64,000 bases of DNA from Rhabdonatronobacter sediminivivens (GCF_013415485.1 NZ_JACBXS010000014.1:34045-98044), one strand, 5' to 3'. Shown: positions 23,915-32,895, counted from the first letter of the stretch. Notes: generated from the letters alone by a model not told the origin. Translations and numbers: made by a program.

Positions 23915-25285
23915 TGCGGCGATGGCCGCGTCCAGAATGTCCAGCGCCTGCATCATCTGGTCATGGGTGACGGTGAGCGGCGGGGTCAGGGTCAGCACAT
24001 TGCCCATGGTGGTCTTGAACGAGAGGCCCCGGTCCAGCGCGCGGTAAAGTACCCGTTCGGCCAGCCCGGCATCGGGGGCCTTGGTGTCGCGGTCCGTGAC
24101 CAGCTCGATCCCGATCATCAACCCCCTGCCCCGCAGATCGCCAATGGCGGCGCGGCGGGCGCGCATGTCTTCCAGCCGTGCCATGGCGGCGGCGCCCACG
24201 CGGCGGGCGTTGTCCACCAGCCCCTCCTCCTCGATGATCTCCAGCGTGGTCAGGGCGGCGCGGGTGGTCACCGGGTTCTTTTCATGGGTGTAATGGCCAA
24301 AGGCCCAGTCCCCGCCCACATCCAGCTCTGCGCGCGCGACCACGGCGGCAATGGGCAGGATACCGCCCCCCAGCGCCTTGCCCAGCACCAGGATATCGGG
24401 CACCACTTCGTCCTGCGCGCAGGCGAACATGCTGCCGGTCTTGCCCAGCCCGGTGGGGATTTCGTCAAAGATCAGCAGCACGCCGCGGCGGTCGCACGCC
24501 TCGCGCACCGCCTGCCAGAAGCCGGGGGGCGGGACGTAGGGAATGGCGCGGACGGGTTCGGCGATGATCGCGGCCACGTCGCCCTCGCGCTCCAGCACGT
24601 AATCGACCATGCGCGCGCAGGCGAGCTTGCAGTGATCAAGACGCGGGCGGCCCCGGGCGTCGGTATCATGGCCATAGGGGCAGCGATAGCAGGCAAAGGG
24701 CGCCACATGGCCGGAACCCGGCATATGCGCCGCCGCCGGGCCAGAGCGGAACATCGCCTCGCCCGAGAGCGTCCCCGCCCCCAGCCCGGCGCCGTGGAAG
24801 GCATCCCAGAAGGACAGCACCTTGAACCGGCCCGTGGCGGTGCGCGCCAGCTTGATCGCCACCTCTACGGCGTCGGACCCGCCGGTGGTGAACAGCACCT
24901 TGGACAGATCCCCCGGCGTGATCTGCGCCAGCTTGCGCGCCAGCGCCGTGGCCGGTTCGCAGGCATAGCGGCGCGGGGCAAAGGGCAGCGCGTCCATCTG
25001 CGCGGCAATCGCCGCCTTTAGCCGGGGATGCCCATAGCCGATATGGTGGACGTTGTTGCCATGAAAATCCATGTAGCGCCGCCCGGCGGTATCCTCGATC
25101 CAGATGCCCTCGGCGCGTGCAATGGCGTTCAAGCAAGGGGTCGAGACCGACTGGTGCAGGAAATAGCGCGCGTCCTCATCCAGCGCGGCACGGGTGGCGG
25201 GGTCGATGGCGCGGGCCTGCCAGGCGGCGCGCAGGTCCGAGTGGTTCACATCCCCTTCGGCCTGGGCAACGGCAACACGGGTCAT
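23909..25285 (-). CDS. pbfA: (R)-1-hydroxy-2-aminoethylphosphonate ammonia-lyase
   Basis: 458-aa class III aminotransferase-fold PLP enzyme. The Schiff-base lysine is K303 in LGKALGGGILP, the Asp is in LIFDEIPTGLGKTG, and GGSDAVEVAIKLAR contacts PLP. The runs YMDFHGNNVHHIGYGHPRL, ACYRCPYG and HYTHEKNPVT match what I recall of PbfA, which eliminates ammonia from hydroxylated aminoethylphosphonate to give phosphonoacetaldehyde. Four cysteines (199, 202, 219, 223) form a C-x2-C plus C-x3-C pair that could bind a metal. The ATG at 25285 follows GGAGG; a GTG at 25309 overlapping the permease stop is the alternative. It is last in an operon with an aminophosphonate-type ABC importer; phnX, phnY and phnA are absent. 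Confidence 0.85.
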   Translation of the reverse strand: MTRVAVAQAEGDVNHSDLRAAWQARAIDPATRAALDEDARYFLHQSVSTPCLNAIARAEGIWIEDTAGRRYMDFHGNNVHHIGYGHPRLKAAIAAQMDALPFAPRRYACEPATALARKLAQITPGDLSKVLFTTGGSDAVEVAIKLARTATGRFKVLSFWDAFHGAGLGAGTLSGEAMFRSGPAAAHMPGSGHVAPFACYRCPYGHDTDARGRPRLDHCKLACARMVDYVLEREGDVAAIIAEPVRAIPYVPPPGFWQAVREACDRRGVLLIFDEIPTGLGKTGSMFACAQDEVVPDILVLGKALGGGILPIAAVVARAELDVGGDWAFGHYTHEKNPVTTRAALTTLEIIEEEGLVDNARRVGAAAMARLEDMRARRAAIGDLRGRGLMIGIELVTDRDTKAPDAGLAERVLYRALDRGLSFKTTMGNVLTLTPPLTVTHDQMMQALDILDAAIAAA

Positions 25286-25305
25286 TTCCGCCTCCATACC
25301 CCGGG

Positions 25306-27021
25306 TCACTTTCGCCGCCAGAACTGGAAACGGGCCAGCACATAGCGGTCCAGCACGATATGCAACGCCTTCACCCCGATGGAGGTCGCCACGATCAGGG
25401 TGGCCATGGCTGCCGCAGCGGCGATGAAGCCTGCCTCATCCATATGCACGATCGAGATCGAGGCCAGCTTGGTATGCGCGCCATAAAGGAAGATCACCGC
25501 CGATACAGTGGTCATGGCGTTGATGAACAGATAGACCGCAATATCCAGGATCGCGGGCAGGCAGATCGGCACCGTCACCCGCCGGAAGGTGTTCCAGAAC
25601 GGCACCTTGAGCGAGGCCGAGACCGATTCGAACTCACGGTCGATCTGCTTCAGCGCGGTCAGCGCGGTGATGTGCGAGACGGTGAAGAAATGGGTGATGG
25701 TGTTGACCACCAGGATCGTCAGCGTGGCATAGAAGATGTTGAGCGGGTTCCACGGTGCGTTGAAGAAGAACACATAGCCCAGCCCCAGCACCAGCCCCGG
25801 CACCGCCACCGGCAGCATGGCCAGGAAATGCGCGAAGCCCCGCGCCATGGGGAAGGCCTTGGTTTTCTCGATCACATAGGCGCCGGTGAAGATCACCACC
25901 GTCCCGATGATCGAGGCCAGCGCCGCCATCTTGACCGAGGTGAAATAGGGGTTCCACCCGGCCGGTTCAAACCGCGGGAAGTTGTAATTCGCCGTGGTAA
26001 AGGACAGGTTCCACGGCCAATAGGTGATGAACGAAGCCCAGACCGCCACCCCCAGCGCCGCCGCCACCAGAAATGCCACCACCAGGCAATAGGCCACGAA
26101 CCCCATGTCGCGCGCGGTGTTGGGCGCGGGCTGATAGGGCACCGCGCGGGCTGACAGCAGCGCCACCTGCCTGCGGTTGACCAGCCGGTCCACCGCAAAG
26201 GCCAGCACCGCAGGCACCAGCAGGATCATCCCCACCACCGCGCCGCGTTCGAAATTCTGCTGCCCCACCACGGCGCGATACACATCCGTGGCCAGCACGT
26301 TGTATTGCCCGCCGATCACCTTTGGGATGCCGAAATCGGTTATGACAAGCGTGAACACCACGAAGGAGGCGCTGATCAGCCCGTATTGCGCCCCCGGCAG
26401 GGTGACGGTGCGAAAGATGCGCGTCTTGGGCGTGCCCAGCGCGTTGGCGACCTCATAGAGCCGCCCGTCGGACAGGCCCAGCGCCGTGACCAGGATCAGC
26501 ACCGCATGGGGAAAGGTATAGGTGACCTGCGCGATGGTGATCCCGATCGGCCCGTAGATGGTGTTGCCAAAGAGCAGCCCGCGCAGGAACCCCTGATTGC
26601 CGAAGATATAGACCAGCGACAGCGCCGACATGAGCGAGGGCGCAAAGAGCGGCAGCAGCGCCAGCGCATAGAAGAGCGGCTTGGCGGGCATGCAGGTGCG
26701 CGTCAGCGCATAGGCATAGGTAAAGGCCAGCGGGATCACGATGGCCGTGGACAGCGCCGCGATGAACAGGCTGTTGAAGAGCGAGTCCACCAGGATCGGA
26801 TTGGCGAAATAGGCGGCGTAGTTTTCCAGCCCCACAAATTCGCCCTGACGGTTCAGGAAGCTCTTGGACAAGAGCGCATAGAGCGGCAGCGCGATGGAGA
26901 TCAGAAGAAAGGCGCTGAGCAGCACCACCAGCGCCCCGGCGACGAAATTCTCGGAGGGGATCAGCAGCGCGCGGCGGCGCGAAATGGCCCCCGTCGGCTG
27001 CCGCGAAACCGTGAGGCTCAT
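25306..27021 (-). CDS. 2-aminoethylphosphonate-type ABC transporter permease, fused
   Basis: 571-aa inner-membrane protein with about 12 transmembrane helices. Two binding-protein-dependent permease domains are fused head to tail: the first EAA loop region is near EVANALGTPKTRIFRTVTLPGAQ (about 190-215) and the second near REFESVSASLKVPFWNTFRRVTVP (about 470-490). The fused form is typical of the iron/aminophosphonate (PhnU/PhnV-like) branch of ABC importers. Its ATG overlaps the last base of the upstream ATPase stop (TAATG). The PbfA neighbour points to aminophosphonate as the substrate. Confidence 0.88.
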   Translation of the reverse strand: MSLTVSRQPTGAISRRRALLIPSENFVAGALVVLLSAFLLISIALPLYALLSKSFLNRQGEFVGLENYAAYFANPILVDSLFNSLFIAALSTAIVIPLAFTYAYALTRTCMPAKPLFYALALLPLFAPSLMSALSLVYIFGNQGFLRGLLFGNTIYGPIGITIAQVTYTFPHAVLILVTALGLSDGRLYEVANALGTPKTRIFRTVTLPGAQYGLISASFVVFTLVITDFGIPKVIGGQYNVLATDVYRAVVGQQNFERGAVVGMILLVPAVLAFAVDRLVNRRQVALLSARAVPYQPAPNTARDMGFVAYCLVVAFLVAAALGVAVWASFITYWPWNLSFTTANYNFPRFEPAGWNPYFTSVKMAALASIIGTVVIFTGAYVIEKTKAFPMARGFAHFLAMLPVAVPGLVLGLGYVFFFNAPWNPLNIFYATLTILVVNTITHFFTVSHITALTALKQIDREFESVSASLKVPFWNTFRRVTVPICLPAILDIAVYLFINAMTTVSAVIFLYGAHTKLASISIVHMDEAGFIAAAAAMATLIVATSIGVKALHIVLDRYVLARFQFWRRK

Positions 27022-28151
27022 TACGCGGCCTCCTCGCTGGCCAGATCCTCAATGGGCGTGGCAAAGACATGCAGCGATTCAGGCGGCAGGGATACGGTCA
27101 GGGTCTGGTTCAGCGACACCGCCATGTCGCGCATCAGATTGGCCGAGAAATCGGCCAGGATCACCGCCCCGCCGGTTTCGGTGACCAGACGCGCACGGCA
27201 GAAGGCGCCAAGATATTCCAGATCATCGACCCGGACCTGCATGGTGTTGGGCTGGTCGGGGTCCAGATTGCGCACCCGCACCTCCTCGGGGCGCAGGCCC
27301 ACCGTCACCCGCGAACCGGGCGTCAGGCCGCGATCATCGGCGCAGGCCAGGTTGATCCCCGCCAGCGTCAACTGTCCCGGCGCGGCCAGCTTGCCTTCGA
27401 AAAAGCTCATGGTGCCGACGAAATCGGCCACGAAAGCGGTGGCGGGGTTGGCATAGACATCCGCAGGCGTGCCGACCTGTTCGATGACCCCGTGGTTCAT
27501 CACCACAATCCGGTCAGCCATAGTCAGCGCCTCTTCCTGGTCATGTGTCACCATGACCGTGGTCACACCCAGACGGCGCTGCAATTCACGGATCTGTTCG
27601 CGCAGCCGCAGCCGCACCCGCGCATCCAGCGCCGAAAGCGGCTCATCCAGCAGCAACAACCCCGGCGAGGTCGCCAGCGCACGCGCCAGCGCCACCCGCT
27701 GCTGCTGCCCGCCCGAAAGCTGCACCGGATATTTGTCGCCCTGCTCGGGCAGGCCCACAAGCTCCAGCAACTCCGCCACCCGGTCCCGGATGTTCTGGCG
27801 CGACCAACGCTGGTTGACCAGCCCGTAGCTTACATTGTCGGCAACGGTCAGGTTGGGAAACAGCGCATAGGACTGAAAGACGATCCCGAAGTCCCGCGCC
27901 GCAGGCGGGCTGAAGGACACATCACGCCCATCCATGGAAATCCGGCCTTCGTCCTGGATATCCAGCCCCGCAATGGCGCGCAGAAGCGTGGTCTTGCCGC
28001 AGCCCGAAGGCCCCAGAAAGCAGACGAATTCGCCCTGGTTTATATCCAGCGAGATCCGGTCCAATGCCGTGAACTGGCCAAACCGCTTGGTCAGATCCTC
28101 GATCCGCAGATAGGCTTGATCCGACGGTGGCGTGGTCTTGTCAGCAGTCAT
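27021..28151 (-). CDS. 2-aminoethylphosphonate-type ABC transporter ATP-binding protein
   Basis: 376-aa ABC ATPase. Walker A is [11 protein letters not shown] (about residue 43-53), the signature is [15 protein letters not shown], Walker [13 protein letters not shown], and the switch His follows in [11 protein letters not shown]-terminal TOBE domain (about 285-360) contains the VGLRPEEVRV motif. The family is the PotA/FbpC-like group used by aminophosphonate importers. It energises the fused permease encoded next and starts 100 bp after the binding-protein gene. Confidence 0.92.
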   Translation of the reverse strand: MTADKTTPPSDQAYLRIEDLTKRFGQFTALDRISLDINQGEFVCFLGPSGCGKTTLLRAIAGLDIQDEGRISMDGRDVSFSPPAARDFGIVFQSYALFPNLTVADNVSYGLVNQRWSRQNIRDRVAELLELVGLPEQGDKYPVQLSGGQQQRVALARALATSPGLLLLDEPLSALDARVRLRLREQIRELQRRLGVTTVMVTHDQEEALTMADRIVVMNHGVIEQVGTPADVYANPATAFVADFVGTMSFFEGKLAAPGQLTLAGINLACADDRGLTPGSRVTVGLRPEEVRVRNLDPDQPNTMQVRVDDLEYLGAFCRARLVTETGGAVILADFSANLMRDMAVSLNQTLTVSLPPESLHVFATPIEDLASEEAA

Positions 28152-28251
28152 CCGGCGATCCCTTGCAGCTATGGATGGGTGTCAATGCACCGGCCGCCGA
28201 TGAAATCGCCATCGGCGGCCGGCCGGTCAGGCCCGTTCAGGCCCTGTCAGA

Positions 28252-29280
28252 TCAATCCCGGGGCGCGGCCTTTGCCTCGTACCGGCTGGCCCATTCCTCC
28301 AGGACGCGATCACGGTTTGCGGCCATCCAGCCGAAATCATTGTCGATCAGCGCTTCCTCGACCCCGGCCGGATAGCCGTCGGGGTAGTTGTCGGCATCGG
28401 GGTGGGCAACGATGGCATAGGTCTCCTGGTAGAGATCATTGGCCTCGCGGCTTGCGGCCCAGTCCATGACCTGCTGGGCAAGGTCCATATGGTCAGTGCC
28501 TTCGACGATGGCCGCGGCCTCCATCTCCCAGCCCACGCCTTCGGAGGGGATCACAACCTCCAGCGGGGCGCCCATGGCCTGCTCCTGCACGCCGCGCATG
28601 TCCAGCGCGATGCCGACCAGACGCTCACCGCGCGCGGCCTGCACACAGGGCGCCGAGCCCGAATGCAGATACCCGGCGATGTTCTGGTGCAGCCCGTCCA
28701 TGAAGTCCCAGCCGTCATCTTCGCCCATCAGCTGCAGCCAGGCGGCGACAGTCAGATAGCCGGTCCCCGAAGATGCCGGGTGCGGCATGACGATCTGGCC
28801 CTCGAACTCGGGCGCCAGCAGATCGGCCCAGCTGGTGGGGGTTTCCAGACCCATGGCCTCGCCCATGGCGGTGTTGTAGCAGATCACGCCCACATATGCG
28901 TCCATGCCCAGCCAGGTGGGCTCATCGCGGCGGTCGGCGAACTGGGGCTTGAGCTCGTCAGCGCCGGCGGGGGCATAGCTGGCCAGCAACCCGGCTTCGT
29001 CGAACATCATCAGTGACGACACCGCCAGCCCCAGCACGATATCCGCCTGGGGGTTGTCAGCCTCGGCCAGGAAGCGGGCGGTGATGACGCCGGTGGAATC
29101 GCGCACCCAGACAACCTCGACATCGGGGACCGCTTCTTCGATTGCGGCCTTGAAGGGGCCAAGCTGATCGTTTTCCAGTGCGGTGTAAACGGTCAACGCT
29201 GTGCGCGCATCCACCTGCCCCGCCGTTGCCGCCAATGCCAGCGCGCCGATGGCCACGCCAAGTTTCAATCCGGTTTTCAT
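28252..29280 (-). CDS. 2-aminoethylphosphonate-type ABC substrate-binding protein
   Basis: 342-aa periplasmic binding protein of the iron/aminophosphonate (FbpA/PhnS-like) cluster. The Sec signal peptide is MKTGLKLGVAIGALALAATAGQVDA. The mature protein begins RTALTVYTALENDQLGPFKAAIEEAVPDVEVVWVRDSTGVITARFLAEADNPQADIVLGLA, the typical first lobe in which the S-T-G-V loop binds the anionic head group. The upstream extension of the frame is rejected because the ATG at 29280 opens the signal peptide and has AGAGG in front. As the first gene of the operon it sets the substrate range; phosphonate versus Fe3+ is decided mainly by the pbfA context. Confidence 0.88.
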   Translation of the reverse strand: MKTGLKLGVAIGALALAATAGQVDARTALTVYTALENDQLGPFKAAIEEAVPDVEVVWVRDSTGVITARFLAEADNPQADIVLGLAVSSLMMFDEAGLLASYAPAGADELKPQFADRRDEPTWLGMDAYVGVICYNTAMGEAMGLETPTSWADLLAPEFEGQIVMPHPASSGTGYLTVAAWLQLMGEDDGWDFMDGLHQNIAGYLHSGSAPCVQAARGERLVGIALDMRGVQEQAMGAPLEVVIPSEGVGWEMEAAAIVEGTDHMDLAQQVMDWAASREANDLYQETYAIVAHPDADNYPDGYPAGVEEALIDNDFGWMAANRDRVLEEWASRYEAKAAPRD

Positions 29281-29714
29281 GGTATCATACCTCTGTTGGT
29301 GGTCCGTATTGTGCAGGCGCCTTATCGTTGGGATGGACAGGCAGGCACCCTTTGGCCTGTCCTCCCGCCGGGCCAGCGCCATCGCCGGGGCGATGGTGCA
29401 GGCAGTGGCATTCCTTCATGTCGGTTTCATGAACGTCCCCATGCGCATATCCCGCAAAAGCCCGGGCTTCAGGCCGCGCAGGCACCTGGTCGCGGGGCTT
29501 CGAACGGCAGTGGATCATGCGCTTTTCCATTCCTTCTGGATAGTCAGACAACACCTGCCATAAGTAAAATCGGTATGTGCGATACTACCATAAGCAACTG
29601 CGATCATGTTGCACCGATTTTCACCGCTGCGTCGAAAGTGAGCATGGCGCGAATGCGCCGCCCTGACAATTCCCATGGTGCACCACCGCCCCGATGCGCG
29701 CACAGAGCAACGAC
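29281..29714. other. 434-bp regulatory gap upstream of the aminophosphonate operon
   Basis: No gene is supported. A 9-bp perfect inverted repeat, AAAATCGGT (29566-29574) and ACCGATTTT (29613-29621), has its half-sites 38 bp apart. Between them CCATAAG occurs (29587), repeated at 29557 with TAAG spacing, and a smaller GCAAC/GTTGC pair lies at 29594-29612. This AT-richer patch is the likely promoter/operator of the leftward importer operon, about 290-340 bp upstream of its ATG. No regulator gene is adjacent. Confidence 0.45.
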
Positions 29715-30635
29715 TCAGCCCGCGCGAGATTCGCGCCAGACCATGTAAAGCCCCGCGCCGATGATCAGCGCCATCCCCACCCAGGCCAGCGCATCCGGCC
29801 AGTCACCGAACACCATCACCCCCATCAGGATCGCCAGTGGCATGGCGGCGTATTCCAGCGGCGCCACCAGCGCGGCCTCGCACAACCTGTAGGCCTGCGC
29901 GATCAGAAGGCCCCCGATGGAACTGCCCAGGCCCGCCAGCAGGAACACGCCCCAATCCCCCGGATCAGGCCAGGCCCAGGCGCGCGTCAGAAAGGACAGC
30001 GCCCCCCCGTCGCCCGGATCAAACCGCCCATGGCCCAGACCAAGCCCGATAGCGGCCGAGGCGGCGACAAAAGTCAGCTGGATGTAGAAGGCCATAGTCA
30101 CGGCGCTTTCGGTCACTCCCATGCGCCGGGTCATGGTGTGCATCCCCGCATAACCCGCCGCCGCCAGCACCGGCAACAGGGCCACCGGCGCAAAGGCGTC
30201 GGTGCCGGGGCGGATCATGATCACCACCCCCAGCAACCCCACACCGATCGCCCCCCAGCGGCGCGGGCCCACATACTCGCCCAGGAACACCACCGAAAAC
30301 ACTGCCACCAGCAGCGGCGAGATGAAGAAGATCGCTGTCGCATCCGCCAGCGGCATGACCGAAAGCGACAGGAAAAAGGTCATGTTGGCCATCACCAGCA
30401 ACCCGCCGCGCATCACATGCGACCCCAGCCGCCGGGTGCGCATCTGCGCCCAGCCCCCCAGAAAGGGCATCAGCACCAGTGAGGTCACCGCAAGGGCGAT
30501 CAGGGCGCGGGTCAACACCACCTGATGCAGCGCATAGCTCCCGGAGAGGAACTTGACCGCCGTATCATTGAGGGTAAAGCCCAGGGTCGCCCCCAGGGCA
30601 CAGGCCATCCCGAGGGCCGAGGCAGAGCGAAACAC
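29715..30635 (-). CDS. DMT superfamily (EamA) transporter
   Basis: 306-aa membrane protein with ten helices in two EamA repeats. The first opens ALGMACALGATLGFTLNDTAVKFLSGSYALHQVVLTRALIAL and has the AIFFISPLLVAVFSVVFLGE helix; the second has AQAYRLCEAALVAPLEYAAMPLAILMG near the end. The start is GTG at 30635; an internal ATG (residue 10) is possible. It is a predicted exporter of a metabolite. It stands between two catabolic operons on the same strand and is not obviously part of either. Confidence 0.88.
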   Translation of the reverse strand: MFRSASALGMACALGATLGFTLNDTAVKFLSGSYALHQVVLTRALIALAVTSLVLMPFLGGWAQMRTRRLGSHVMRGGLLVMANMTFFLSLSVMPLADATAIFFISPLLVAVFSVVFLGEYVGPRRWGAIGVGLLGVVIMIRPGTDAFAPVALLPVLAAAGYAGMHTMTRRMGVTESAVTMAFYIQLTFVAASAAIGLGLGHGRFDPGDGGALSFLTRAWAWPDPGDWGVFLLAGLGSSIGGLLIAQAYRLCEAALVAPLEYAAMPLAILMGVMVFGDWPDALAWVGMALIIGAGLYMVWRESRAG

Positions 30636-30755
30636 GCAGACCCCCTTTTCGCGCAGCGCATGGATATGGGACCGGGTTCACCCGAGGCCTTCCCCAACCC
30701 CTCTGCCCCCTTAGCGCAAGGCATGGCCGGGCACAACGCGGCAGCCACAAGCCCG

Positions 30756-30781
30756 GGCCGGTGCCCGCCCGGGCACCGGCC
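30756..30781. other. 12-bp GC hairpin
   Basis: GGCCGGTGCCCG (30756-30767) pairs perfectly with CGGGCACCGGCC (30770-30781), loop CC. It directly abuts the left arm of the quadruplex hairpin copy 2. No T-run follows on either strand. Confidence 0.6.
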
Positions 30782-30832
30782 AGCGCCCACGCGGCGCGCA
30801 GGGTGGGTGGGTGGGCGCGGCGCGTGGGCGCT
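30782..30832. repeat. G-quadruplex-loop hairpin, copy 2
   Basis: Arms AGCGCCCACGCGGCGCG (30782-30798) and CGCGGCGCGTGGGCGCT (30816-30832) pair at 16 of 17 positions around GGGTGGGTGGGTGGG (30801-30815, plus strand). It lies downstream of the TAXI-TRAP permease gene, between it and the DMT gene. Confidence 0.85.
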
Positions 30833-30840
30833 TCCCCCGT

Positions 30841-30918
30841 CCCCGGCCAGATGCACGAACGCCAGGACCGGCGGGCCGCCTGCCACGCTGGGCCGGGTGG
30901 TCGTGCATCTGGCCGGGG
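30841..30918 (-). terminator. 18-bp inverted repeat after the TRAP permease gene
   Basis: CCCCGGCCAGATGCACGA (30841-30858) and TCGTGCATCTGGCCGGGG (30901-30918) are perfect complements separated by 42 bp of GC-rich sequence with its own pairing potential. It starts 6 bp past the stop of the permease gene on the minus strand, so a terminator or 3'-end protecting structure is likely, though no T-run is present. Confidence 0.6.
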
Positions 30919-30924
30919 GCGGGC

Positions 30925-32895
30925 TCAGCCCTCGGCCGCCGCGGCGCGGGCGGCGGCGCGCTCTTCCTTGTCGGCGGCCACCTGCCGGTGCCGCCAGACA
31001 CCAAAGACCACCAGCGGCAGCGTCACCACGGCAGCCATGATCGCCACCGTATTGTCCGGGTGGAAGATCACCGTGAAGGAAATCACCGCCATCATCGCCC
31101 GCAGGATCGCGTCAGGAACCGAGGCAAAGACGAACCGCCCGAAGACCGCGAATGTGCAGCCGCATGTGCCTATGGCCACCAGAAGCGTATCGCGCAACTG
31201 GCCCTGGAAGCTCTCCAGCACCACCATGTCGGTGCGCACGAAGATCGCAAAGGACATGATGGTGATGGGGATGCAGATCTTCAGCGCCACCCACATGGTG
31301 CGCATGAAACTCGCCTTGGCAATGCGCGAGGCCACCGCCGCCGTCAGCGAGGTTGGCGGCGACAGCTCGCCCCAGATCGCCAGCAGGAAGGCAAAGAAAT
31401 GCGCCACCCAGGGGTCGATCCCCAACTGCCGCAAGGGCGGCACGATGATGATCGCCACGATGATATAGGTCGCCGTGGGCGGCAGCCCGGTCCCGGCCAG
31501 CCAGCCGAAAAGCCAGGCCATCAGGATGGTGGCGATGATATGCCACTCACCCAGCTGCACCATCATGTTGCCCATCCGCAGGATGAACCCCGTGACCGTG
31601 AACAGCCCGATCATGATCCCCAGCGTGGCCATCAGCAGCACCAGATAGCTGGTCATCTCGGCATGGGTTTCGATGGTCTTGCGCAGGTTGCCGATCAGGG
31701 TCTCCTCGGCCACTTCCGGGTCCTTGCGCACGAACTTGAACCACAGCCAGGCGCCCAGAAGGCCCACGAACATGATCCCGGCGGTGTTGAGCGCCGAACG
31801 CATGGCCCCCATGCCGTAGTAACCCATCATCACCACCAGCGCCATGATCCCGCCAAAGAAGATCACGGTCTTGACCTGCTGGTAGCCGGGCACGGCTGGC
31901 GGCTCCACCGGGTCATTGGGCAGCAACGCCACCGAAATCAGATACACCGCCAGCATGAGCGAGGTGAAATAGACAAAGGCCACCGCAAAGCCGCGCTGCA
32001 CCACCTCCCAATAGGGCACGCCCAGCAATTCGGCCATGAGGAACCCGGCAACGGCCATCAAGGGCGGCATGATCAACCCGCCCATCGAGGCCGCGGTTTC
32101 CACCCCGCCCGCAAAGACCGGCGGCACGCCATAGCGTTTCATCAGCGGGATGGTAAAGGACCCGGTAACAGCCGTATTCGCCGCCCCCGACCCTGACACC
32201 ATACCGACCGACACCGAAGCCAGCACCGCCGTCTGCGGGATCCCGTGGCGCGACTTGCCCGCCAGACGACGCATGACATTGACCAGCGCGTTCTGCGCAT
32301 CGAACCCGGCGGCCACCGCCGCCAGCAGCAGAAAGGCGGCGATCAGCGTCAGCGTCAACTGCGCATAAAGCCCGTAGACCCCGGTCGAAAGCTCCATGGT
32401 GGAGGAGGTGATCACCCGGTAGAACGTGGTTCCCGGATGCCAGAAGAAATCCACCGGGCTGAGATAGCCCCAGATGGTGTAGAACACCAACACCACATTG
32501 ACCCAGAACAGCACCGGATGCGCCATCCGCGACAGTTCCATCACCAGGACGAAGATCAGCAGCCCGACGATGAAATCATCGCGCGTATAGGCGCCTTGCC
32601 GCCAGATGGCGATCTGTTCGTAATACTGCCAGAAATACCAGAACGCATAGGCACAGATGCCGATATAGACGATCACCGCCGCATGGTTGAACCAGGCCGG
32701 AAGACGCGGATAGAGCCAGCGTTCCTGATAGGTGAACAGGATATGCACCGTCAGCGCGATCGGCACCAGCAATGTTGCCAGATGCCGGGCCCCGCCCGCG
32801 CCTGTGTTGAAATAATACAGCAGCCAGCCGAACAGGACCAGTGACACCAGCAGTGTCACATTGCTCAGCGACAGGAGCTTTCTGGTGTCCTGCAT
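30925..32895 (-). CDS. TRAP transporter fused permease (4TM/12TM, TAXI type)
   Basis: 656-aa inner-membrane protein combining the small (DctQ-like) and large (DctM-like) TRAP subunits in one chain, the form that works with TAXI binding proteins. The N-terminal ~170 residues hold four or five helices; the DctM-like part begins near LTLIAAFLLLAAVAAGFDA. Key motifs include SVGMVSGSGAANTAVTGSFTIPLMKRYGVPPVFAGGVETAASMGG, MPPLMAVAGFLMAELLGVPY and the TGLPPTATYIIVA and GELSPPTSLTAAVASRIA hairpins. The C-terminus is a basic/acidic alanine-rich cytoplasmic tail. It is co-oriented with the TAXI protein gene 128 bp upstream. Substrate (often glutamate, dicarboxylates or unknown) is not evident. Confidence 0.92.
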   Translation of the reverse strand: MQDTRKLLSLSNVTLLVSLVLFGWLLYYFNTGAGGARHLATLLVPIALTVHILFTYQERWLYPRLPAWFNHAAVIVYIGICAYAFWYFWQYYEQIAIWRQGAYTRDDFIVGLLIFVLVMELSRMAHPVLFWVNVVLVFYTIWGYLSPVDFFWHPGTTFYRVITSSTMELSTGVYGLYAQLTLTLIAAFLLLAAVAAGFDAQNALVNVMRRLAGKSRHGIPQTAVLASVSVGMVSGSGAANTAVTGSFTIPLMKRYGVPPVFAGGVETAASMGGLIMPPLMAVAGFLMAELLGVPYWEVVQRGFAVAFVYFTSLMLAVYLISVALLPNDPVEPPAVPGYQQVKTVIFFGGIMALVVMMGYYGMGAMRSALNTAGIMFVGLLGAWLWFKFVRKDPEVAEETLIGNLRKTIETHAEMTSYLVLLMATLGIMIGLFTVTGFILRMGNMMVQLGEWHIIATILMAWLFGWLAGTGLPPTATYIIVAIIIVPPLRQLGIDPWVAHFFAFLLAIWGELSPPTSLTAAVASRIAKASFMRTMWVALKICIPITIMSFAIFVRTDMVVLESFQGQLRDTLLVAIGTCGCTFAVFGRFVFASVPDAILRAMMAVISFTVIFHPDNTVAIMAAVVTLPLVVFGVWRHRQVAADKEERAAARAAAAEG

